Positions 6,032 to 11,583 of a stretch of 11,583 nucleotides of DNA are shown here, piece by piece. The notes under the pieces are model-generated. The model was not told the origin of the DNA and searched no databases. It was given only the letters and a program-made list of their open reading frames with translations. Location: NCBI GenBank assembly GCA_013821615.1, contig JACDGQ010000053.1, positions 1-11,583 of the forward strand, read 5' to 3'. The stretch's first letter is position 1. Every line of letters starts with the position of its first letter. This DNA is from Planctomycetota bacterium (GTDB lineage Bacteria > Planctomycetota > UBA11346). The translations under genes and the position numbers were made by a program.

Positions 6032-7942
6032 TCACGTCGCCACCACCCGATACAACGCCACCTCCTCCAACCACTCCGCCCTTTGCCGTCCGCAGGCCAG
6101 GAACTTGTCGAAGTCCTTGCCGCGCCCGGGCAGCGGCAGCGCCACCAGCGGCGGCGCGTTGGGCAGGGCGGCGAGTTCGGCGCAGGCGCCGTCGAGGTTG
6201 TGCAGCGCGTGGCGCAGCAGGTGGTCGTCGGCGAGCAGCGCGTTGTCCGCGTCGCCGAGCACGAATTCGTGCGCCACCGCCTCGCCGAACGAGGTCTCGC
6301 AGATCGCGGCCAGCGCCGACAGCTCGCCGCCCAGGCGCGTGACCGCCTGGATGGCGCCCTCGCGCTTGGGCACCTCGACGCGCGGGATGGGTTCGCCGCG
6401 CGCCTGCTCGACGGTGCGGTGGTAGAGCGCGACGCACTCGCCCAGCACCGGCGCCAGGCTCGCCGCGGCCGGGCCCGCCTTGGCCTTCTTGCGCATCACC
6501 GATTCCAGGTCGCTGGCCAGGATCGCGGGCAGGGCGAGGATGCCGCTGCCGCCGTCCATGCTGATGGTGATCGAGACCGGGGGCGGGTCGCCGAGCTTCT
6601 CGCGCCAGTGCGCGACCAGCGAGACCATCTCCTTGAACACCGCGCGCAGCTTGGGCACCTGCTTGGCGAGCACCGACAGCCCGACCGCCCAGCGCGCGCG
6701 GTCGAGGTACTCATTGAGGTCGCGCGACGCGTCGCGCAGCGCCGCGACCTGTCCGCGCAGCGCCTTGAAGTCGTACTTCGAGCCGAAGAAACGCGGGCGG
6801 AAGCGCTTGGGATCGTCGGCCAGCGGCACCAGGCCGCGCAGGTCCTCGAGGCACTTGGCGAGCTCGGCGAGGTGGCGGTCGAGGGCGCGCACCGCCTGCT
6901 GCTCGTCGGCGGCGGGCAGGCTGACGACGCGCTCCAGCTTGCGCACCTGCTCGAGCGCGACCTTGGGGTCGGCGCCCTGCTCCCACGCGGCGAAGGCCTG
7001 GCGGTAGAGGCGCAGGCGCTCGTCGAGCTGGTGGTCGTCGCCGGCCTCGTAGCGGGTGATGCGGCGGTCGCGCGCGGCGACCTCCTCCATCAGTTCGACG
7101 CGCTCGGACTCGAGCTTGGCGACCGTGCCGCGCAGCTCGCGCACCGTCACCTCGAGTTCGCGGCGCGCATCGTCGAGCTTGCGCACCTCGGTGAACACCG
7201 CCTCGGCCTCGGGCGGCAGGGGTGGCATCTCGCTGCGCGTCGCCACCGCCTTCAGCGCGTCGAGCAGGCGGCGCACCGCCGCGATCATGCCCTGGGCGTG
7301 GCGGCGGCTGGCCGCGAGGTCGCTGCGGTAGCGCCCGACCAGGCGGCCGACCTGCTGGCCGAGCGGCTCGTCGGCGGGCGGGTGTTCCTTGATCTCGCCG
7401 AGCGCGGCGCCGACCACTTGGGCGATGCGCGAGAGCTCGTCACTCTGGTGAGCGGTGGCGAGCTGCACCGAGCCGAGCTGGGCCTGGTGCGTCGAGAGCT
7501 CGCCGATCAGCGTGTCGAGGCGTTCGTTGATCGCCTGGTGGCGCTCCTCCCACAGGCCGCTGAGCGTCTCGAGGATCTCGAGGGTCAGCGACGGGTCGGG
7601 GCGCTCGCCGGGCGCGAGATCGTGGACGTGGCCGTCGAGCAGGCCGGCTTTTTCCTGGAAGCGCGCGGCTTCGAAGGCGGCCTCATCGGGGCGGAAGTTG
7701 GCGAAGAAGGTCTTCCACAGCTGGACCGACTCCTCGCCGATGCGGTTGGCGAGCGGCGGCGGCGTCAGCAGATGGCCGAGGCCGCCGAACGGGTCGCTGC
7801 CCAGGTAGCCGCGCTCGCGCGCCGCCGCCAGCAGCGCGGCGGTGAGCTGCTCGTAGGCGTGGTGCAGGGCCGCCAGGGAACGGGCGTTCTCCTGGTTGAT
7901 CTCGCGCTCAAGGCGCAGGATGGTCGAGCGGAGCACGGGCAT
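6032..7942 (-). CDS. Hypothetical helical/coiled-coil protein, 636 aa
   Basis: I do not recognise this protein. It is a soluble, highly charged, Leu/Ala/Glu/Arg-rich protein with no signal peptide or membrane helix, so it is probably cytoplasmic. Most of it looks helical, with a helix-breaking stretch at about 49-63 (SDPFGGLGHLLTPPP). The clearest coiled coil is about 250-297 (EVRKLDDARRELEV... through ESERVELMEEVAARDRR); shorter amphipathic helices cover 120-185 and 330-370. A segment at 455-475 (VSITISMDGGSGILALPAI) is the only beta-like, Gly-rich patch. No nucleotide-binding or catalytic motif is evident. The start ATG 7942 has only a weak AGG close by; CATAGC lies 9 nt upstream. The esterase stop is 131 bp upstream, so co-transcription with the esterase is possible. 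The minus frame was chosen because its translation has coherent helix periodicity, unlike the 811-residue plus-strand frame across it. Confidence 0.8.
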   Translation of the reverse strand: MPVLRSTILRLEREINQENARSLAALHHAYEQLTAALLAAARERGYLGSDPFGGLGHLLTPPPLANRIGEESVQLWKTFFANFRPDEAAFEAARFQEKAGLLDGHVHDLAPGERPDPSLTLEILETLSGLWEERHQAINERLDTLIGELSTHQAQLGSVQLATAHQSDELSRIAQVVGAALGEIKEHPPADEPLGQQVGRLVGRYRSDLAASRRHAQGMIAAVRRLLDALKAVATRSEMPPLPPEAEAVFTEVRKLDDARRELEVTVRELRGTVAKLESERVELMEEVAARDRRITRYEAGDDHQLDERLRLYRQAFAAWEQGADPKVALEQVRKLERVVSLPAADEQQAVRALDRHLAELAKCLEDLRGLVPLADDPKRFRPRFFGSKYDFKALRGQVAALRDASRDLNEYLDRARWAVGLSVLAKQVPKLRAVFKEMVSLVAHWREKLGDPPPVSITISMDGGSGILALPAILASDLESVMRKKAKAGPAAASLAPVLGECVALYHRTVEQARGEPIPRVEVPKREGAIQAVTRLGGELSALAAICETSFGEAVAHEFVLGDADNALLADDHLLRHALHNLDGACAELAALPNAPPLVALPLPGRGKDFDKFLACGRQRAEWLEEVALYRVVAT

Positions 7943-8040
7943 GCCTGCGAGGCTATGGCCAGGGGCGCGGGGCTCCAGGGCCCAGCGGCCGGCGGCGACC
8001 GGAGCGTTTCAGCGTGTCGTCGGCGCGGGGATCGACGGCG

Positions 8041-8058
8041 CGCCCGGGTCCCCGGGCG
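8041..8058 (-). terminator. GC-rich hairpin after the esterase gene
   Basis: A perfect inverted repeat, CGCCCGGG-TC-CCCGGGCG, starts 15 bp beyond the esterase stop codon in the direction of transcription. It has no following U-run, so it is at most a weak or factor-assisted terminator or an mRNA 3'-end stabiliser. Confidence 0.35.
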
Positions 8059-8073
8059 GCGCGGAGGCGGCCC

Positions 8074-10272
8074 TCACTGCTTCGGCAGCACGAAGACACG
8101 CAGCTTCTTGAGTACGAAGCCGCCGCCATTGCTGGCGAAGGTCCAGTCGGGGTTGGCGCGCTCGCCGGTGGCCGGATTGCTGCCCAGGCCGAGGTCGGCG
8201 TTGGCGCCCCCTTTAAAGTTGTTGATCGCGAATACCGTCTGCTTGGCGCCGCCGTTGTGCACCTGCATGCAGCCGTACCCATCCTTGGGGTCTGACGTCT
8301 GGTCGCCGAAGTCATAGAGCGTGTCGGAGGCCCCGGGCACGCCGCCGGCATTGGGCTGACCGTAGTTGTTCGGCCAGAACTCGATATTGCCGCCCGTCGG
8401 GAAGCTGCCCGTGGTCAGCCCGGGCACGTTGCTGACCACGGTCAGGTTGGCCACCGCCTGCTGGAAGAATGCGTCGGACGCGATCGTCGGGATGGCGATC
8501 TTCGCGGCGTCGCTGGTGAAGGCGTCCATCGCCGCCCAGGCGTACTGCACGGAGCGGCCCTCGCGCTGCAGCTCCATCAGGTAGGCGATGCGCTTGAAAG
8601 TGCCGACCGTGGCGTGCTGGTCGACGTCGTAGGCGACGGTCCCGCCGAGCTTCGCCAAGTCGAGGGTGTAGACCGGAATATAGCCTTTGGCGTCGGCAAT
8701 CTTCGCCAGCGGGTCGGCGTACGCCACGGCGCCTGACGAAAAGGCGTTGGCCGGCAGGCCCGCGCCGTTCATCAGGTTCGGCTCGGCGCGGCGGTGCCAG
8801 GCGAATCGCACCGCAGTCGGGCTGGCCACCTGCGCTGCACGCAGCACCACGCTGCGGCCCTCGATGACCGCGCTGGCGGGGACGAAGTCGCTGTCCTCGC
8901 CGCACACCTCGAACCAGTCCGGCGCCTTGCCGTCGCGCGTGGTCAGGCCCTCGGCGTGGTCGAAGGTCACGCGCACCGCGCCCGGCTCGGCGGCGAGCGC
9001 CGCGAACATCGGCCCGGAGCTGACCACGCCGGTCTTGCCGTAGGTGCGGGCGAGGGCGAGCAGCGCGAGGCGGCGGCCGACCTCCTGCTTGTTCTTGGGG
9101 TGGATGTCGTTGACGTTGCCGATGTCGCTGGTGACGACCATGCCGGTGTTGGGGATGGCCAGGGCGGCGGTCTGCGCGACCCAGAAGCGCGGCATGATGC
9201 CCGGATCCTCGCCGCCGTACTCGTAGGGCGCGATCTGCACGAAGTTGAAGGGAAAGTCGCCGATGCCCCACACCGCACGCCAGCCATAGATCAAGGCTTT
9301 CATCTTTTCGGTGTAGAGCAGGCCCTCGTAGTGGTTGGACTCGCCCTGGTACCAGATGGCGCCGCGCATGCCGTAGCCGACCAGCGCGTGGATCATGCCG
9401 TTGTAGAGCGTGGTCGGCTGCTGCTGCGGGTCCTTGCGCGCGGTCAGCGGCTCGAGCTCGGCGGGCAAGGTGGGCGGCGCGGGCGCGGCGAGGCCGCCGG
9501 CCAGCGCCAAGCGCGCCTCTTTCGTCCAGACCTCAACCTTGGCGAGGTGGGCGGCCATGGCCTGCTGGTAGGCGGGCGCGCGCGGGTCGATGGCGCGCAG
9601 GTGCTCGGCGATGTCCTGCAGCGCGGGGATTTCGCCGAAGGCGGCCGCGGGCGTCCAGGGCTCGATGCGCGTGCCGCCCCACGCGGAGTTGATCAGGCCG
9701 ACGGGCACGCCCAGCTCTTTGCGCAGCTGGCGGGCCATGAAGTAGCCGCAGGCGGTGAAGCCACCGACGGTCGCGGGCGAGCCGACCGTCCAGTGTGCGT
9801 CCATCTTCGCCACGGGCTGCGCGCCCGGGGTGCGCGGCACGTAGAGCTGGCGGATCATGTCGTCGGTGCCCTCGGCTTTCTCCTTGGCCGCGTCGTTCAC
9901 GCCGTCGACGGTGAATTCCATGTTCGACTGGCCGGAACACAGCCACACCTCGCCGACCAGCACGTCGGCGATGCGCAGCTCGTTGCCGCCCTTGACCATC
10001 AGGGTGAAGGGGCCGCCGCCGGCGCTGGCGGGCAGCTTGACCTTCCAGGTGCCGTCGGCCGCCGCGGTCGCCTTCGCTGCGGCCTGCGTGCCGAGCTGGA
10101 CGGTGACCTGCTCGCCGGGCGCGGCCCAGCCCCACACCGGGATCGGCAGATCGCGCTGGAGCACCATGTGCTCGCTGAAGAAGGACGGCAGCTCGACCGC
10201 CGCGCTCGCGACCGGGGCGCCGGCGAAGAGTCCGAGCAGCGCGAGGAGGGCGGAGCGGGCGGGGCTGGGCAT
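8074..10272 (-). CDS. Secreted sialate O-acetylesterase-family (SASA) enzyme with extra C-terminal module
   Basis: An exported esterase, 732 residues, expected to remove O-acetyl groups from sialic acids or other acetylated sugars. A signal peptide (1-24) ends at VASA with cleavage likely before Ala25. An N-terminal beta-rich region (25-105, beginning SFFSEHMVLQRDLPIPVWGWA) is standard for this family. The SGNH-type catalytic region shows GQSNM with nucleophile Ser116 (114-118), AWGGTRIEPW (197-206), WYQGESN (307-313) and DIHP with the likely catalytic His391 (389-392). Residues 531-732 are an additional module with FWPNNYG (632-638) and a final PDWTF...LKKLRVFVLP stretch. I recall similar tails in PVC-group secreted proteins; its function is unknown, and a carbohydrate-binding role is a guess. 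GGAG at 10281-10284 with an 8-nt spacer supports ATG 10272. Transcribed alone or with the downstream coiled-coil gene. Confidence 0.94.
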   Translation of the reverse strand: MPSPARSALLALLGLFAGAPVASAAVELPSFFSEHMVLQRDLPIPVWGWAAPGEQVTVQLGTQAAAKATAAADGTWKVKLPASAGGGPFTLMVKGGNELRIADVLVGEVWLCSGQSNMEFTVDGVNDAAKEKAEGTDDMIRQLYVPRTPGAQPVAKMDAHWTVGSPATVGGFTACGYFMARQLRKELGVPVGLINSAWGGTRIEPWTPAAAFGEIPALQDIAEHLRAIDPRAPAYQQAMAAHLAKVEVWTKEARLALAGGLAAPAPPTLPAELEPLTARKDPQQQPTTLYNGMIHALVGYGMRGAIWYQGESNHYEGLLYTEKMKALIYGWRAVWGIGDFPFNFVQIAPYEYGGEDPGIMPRFWVAQTAALAIPNTGMVVTSDIGNVNDIHPKNKQEVGRRLALLALARTYGKTGVVSSGPMFAALAAEPGAVRVTFDHAEGLTTRDGKAPDWFEVCGEDSDFVPASAVIEGRSVVLRAAQVASPTAVRFAWHRRAEPNLMNGAGLPANAFSSGAVAYADPLAKIADAKGYIPVYTLDLAKLGGTVAYDVDQHATVGTFKRIAYLMELQREGRSVQYAWAAMDAFTSDAAKIAIPTIASDAFFQQAVANLTVVSNVPGLTTGSFPTGGNIEFWPNNYGQPNAGGVPGASDTLYDFGDQTSDPKDGYGCMQVHNGGAKQTVFAINNFKGGANADLGLGSNPATGERANPDWTFASNGGGFVLKKLRVFVLPKQ

Positions 10273-10280
10273 GGGCGGAT

Positions 10281-10284
10281 CTCC
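10281..10284 (-). promoter_or_regulatory. Shine-Dalgarno site of the esterase gene
   Basis: GGAG on the minus strand, 8 nt before ATG 10272. A -10-like TACAAG lies just upstream at 10292-10297, which would give a leader of only about a dozen bases; no clear -35 element accompanies it. Confidence 0.55.
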
Positions 10285-10440
10285 GGGTGAGCTTGTACGC
10301 GCCCAGGCGCCGGCGTTGCCGGGGTCGGGCAGTCATTCAAGGTCATCCCCGCGCCCTTCCGGGACGCAAGGCCGAGGCGGGCGGCAGGCACAGCTACCTG
10401 CCCGGCGCATGCCCTGCCATGACTGCGGCGCATGCCCCGC

Positions 10441-10446
10441 TACCAT
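10441..10446 (+). promoter_or_regulatory. Candidate -10 element for a leaderless or near-leaderless mRNA
   Basis: TACCAT (4 of 6 against TATAAT) ends 5 nt before ATG 10452, which has no Shine-Dalgarno. Transcription starting 6-7 nt downstream would begin at the start codon. There is no convincing -35, so this is tentative. Confidence 0.3.
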
Positions 10447-10451
10447 CGGGC

Positions 10452-10928
10452 ATGCTCCTGCTGGCCACTCTCCTCCTCTGGCTGGTTCCCCCTGTGCTCT
10501 GTGGGGCCGGCCTGCGCCTGGCTTGGCGTGGCGGGTCCGGCTGGCGGGTGGCGATGCGCATGGCCTGGGCAATCGGCGCCACCGCTGGGTTGGTGGCGAT
10601 CGCCGGCTGCGATCTGCTCGGCGTGCTCGGGCTCGGCCCGTGGACCGCCCACCCCAGCCGAGTGTGGAGCTGGACGGTACCGCTCGCCGCCGCCCTGGCC
10701 GCCGGCTTCGCGGTGCCGGTCGGCTGGGCCTGTGGTCTGATCCACCTGCACCTGCGCGCCCACCGCCGTGGCGGGCCCCAGGCGATCCGCGGCCTGGAGA
10801 TCGCCGTGGCCTGGCTGACTCTGGTCACGGTGCTGGTGGTCTACGCCACCGGTCTGGCCTACGGGGTCGCCGCCCTGCGCCCAAATCAAGGTGCGGTGGC
10901 CCCGCTCGTGCCGCCCCACGATCCATGA
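10452..10928 (+). CDS. Small four-helix integral membrane protein, hypothetical
   Basis: A 158-residue hydrophobic protein that I cannot assign to a family. Likely membrane helices are about 2-20, 33-53, 73-96 and 115-139, with short loops rich in Arg/His (RLAWRGGSGWRVAMR at 22-36, HLHLRAHRRGGPQ at 98-110) that would face the cytoplasm. The tail (143-158) is Pro-rich. No catalytic motif is visible. The strongly hydrophobic composition of this frame, against structureless antisense frames, is the main reason to call it. The start is uncertain: ATG 10419 in the same frame would add 11 residues (169 aa), and the frame is open back to 10287. ATG 10452 is preferred because it starts directly at helix 1. 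The gene is divergent from the esterase and ends 16 nt before the GAF-protein gene, so the two may form an operon. Confidence 0.65.
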   Translation: MLLLATLLLWLVPPVLCGAGLRLAWRGGSGWRVAMRMAWAIGATAGLVAIAGCDLLGVLGLGPWTAHPSRVWSWTVPLAAALAAGFAVPVGWACGLIHLHLRAHRRGGPQAIRGLEIAVAWLTLVTVLVVYATGLAYGVAALRPNQGAVAPLVPPHDP

Positions 10929-10944
10929 TGTAAGCTCGCCGTGC

Positions 10945-11583
10945 ATGCCCGCCGCACCCCTCCCCCCCGACGAGCCCGCCCGGCTCGCCGCGCTGCGTTC
11001 CTATGGCGTGCTGGACACCCCCAGCGAGGCGGCCTTCGATGACCTGGTGCGGTTAGCCTCGCGCATCTGCAAGGCGCCGCTCGCCCTGGTCAGCCTGGTC
11101 GACGCCGACCGCCAGTGGTTCAAGGCGCGGGTCGGTCTCGATGCCAGCGAGACCCCACGCGACCTGGCGTTCTGCGCGCATGCCATCCTCGCCCCCCAGG
11201 AGGTGCTGCACGTCGAGGACGCGCTGACGGACGCGCGCTTCTGCGACAACTCGCTGGCCCTGGGCGCGCCGCACGTGCGTTTCTATGCCGGCGTGCCGCT
11301 GGTCACCGGCGAGGGCCACGCGCTCGGCACGCTGTGCGTCATCGACCACCAGCCGCGCCAGCTCGACGCCGAGCAGCTCGACGCCCTGCGCGTGCTCGGC
11401 CGCCAGGTCGTCGCGCAGCTCGAGCTGCGCCGCCAGCTGCGCAGCCTGTCGCGCCTGGTCATCGATGGCGAGGCGCGCCAGCAGGAGCCAGGGGTGGCCG
11501 AACCGCATGCGGCGGGCGATGCTGCGCGCTCGTTCACGCGCACCACCGCCTTGTTGTGCCTGCTCAGCCCCGAGGGTCGGGTG
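10945..11583 (+). CDS. GAF-domain sensor protein, N-terminal part (cut by window end)
   Basis: Open from ATG 10945 to the last base (213 codons); the C-terminus is outside the window. The N-terminus LAALRSYGVLDTPSEAAFDDLVRLASRI (14-41) and the following GAF domain (about 25-162) are of the type common in sensor kinases and diguanylate cyclases. Diagnostic runs are LVSLVDADRQWFKARVGL (48-65), PRDLAFCAHAIL (71-82), VRFYAGVPLVTGEGHALGTLCVID (111-134) and a closing helix DALRVLGRQVVAQLELRRQL (146-165). After a linker (166-195), TTALLCLLSPEGRV (200-213) looks like the first strand of a PAS domain. An output domain (histidine kinase or GGDEF) is likely but unseen. No Shine-Dalgarno is evident; TAAGCT lies 8 nt before the ATG. 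The small membrane protein just upstream could be a partner, by position only. Confidence 0.9.
   Translation, partial: MPAAPLPPDEPARLAALRSYGVLDTPSEAAFDDLVRLASRICKAPLALVSLVDADRQWFKARVGLDASETPRDLAFCAHAILAPQEVLHVEDALTDARFCDNSLALGAPHVRFYAGVPLVTGEGHALGTLCVIDHQPRQLDAEQLDALRVLGRQVVAQLELRRQLRSLSRLVIDGEARQQEPGVAEPHAAGDAARSFTRTTALLCLLSPEGRV

Noticed and set aside
5882..8317. 811-codon open frame on the plus strand across the coiled-coil gene
   Set aside because: It is antisense to a better gene, crosses the inverted repeat and runs into the end of the esterase. Its translation is a repetitive Arg/Ala/Gly/Leu/Val mix typical of the reverse strand of high-GC genes.
8794..10290. 498-codon plus-strand frame within the esterase gene
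   Set aside because: Antisense to a protein with intact catalytic motifs; composition is a high-GC shadow.
10440..10946. 168-codon minus-strand frame opposite the small membrane protein
   Set aside because: Its translation is Gly/Gln/His/Arg-rich without structure, whereas the plus frame gives four clean membrane helices.

Overview
The window is GC-rich bacterial DNA with tightly packed genes. The lineage is not certain. The secreted sialate O-acetylesterase with a large extra C-terminal module, and the Yej-type transporter with enlarged permeases, look most like the Planctomycetota/Verrucomicrobiota/Lentisphaerota (PVC) group. This is a judgement from remembered family resemblance, with no search behind it.

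Positions 23-5666 (minus strand) hold an oligopeptide-type ABC importer operon. In transcription order it encodes a substrate-binding protein, a YejB/OppB-like permease, a YejE/OppC-like permease and one ATPase. The permease genes overlap by 8 nt and the other junctions are 10 and 20 nt, so the genes are very probably co-transcribed. The ATPase resembles the first half of the fused YejF ATPase; the second ATPase is expected just beyond base 1. Three parts are unusual. The binding protein appears held in the membrane by an N-terminal helix and a leucine-zipper coiled coil instead of a lipid. The YejB-like permease has about 235 residues between its first two membrane helices. The YejE-like permease has two extra membrane helices.

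Positions 5667-6031 are a 365-bp non-coding stretch with a 26-bp inverted repeat. Each arm is itself a small palindrome, giving a BIME/REP-like arrangement. The first 11 bases of the window match the inner end of this repeat unit, which suggests another copy cut by the window edge just after the ATPase gene.

Positions 6032-7942 (minus) encode a 636-residue soluble, helical, partly coiled-coil protein that I do not recognise. Positions 8074-10272 (minus) encode an exported sialate O-acetylesterase-family enzyme with an added C-terminal module of about 200 residues.

From 10452 the direction switches to plus. A small four-helix membrane protein is followed after 16 nt by the start of a GAF-domain sensor protein, probably GAF-PAS, that runs off the right end. 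The region 10273-10451 is therefore a divergent promoter region. Many very long open frames antisense to these genes are high-GC shadows.
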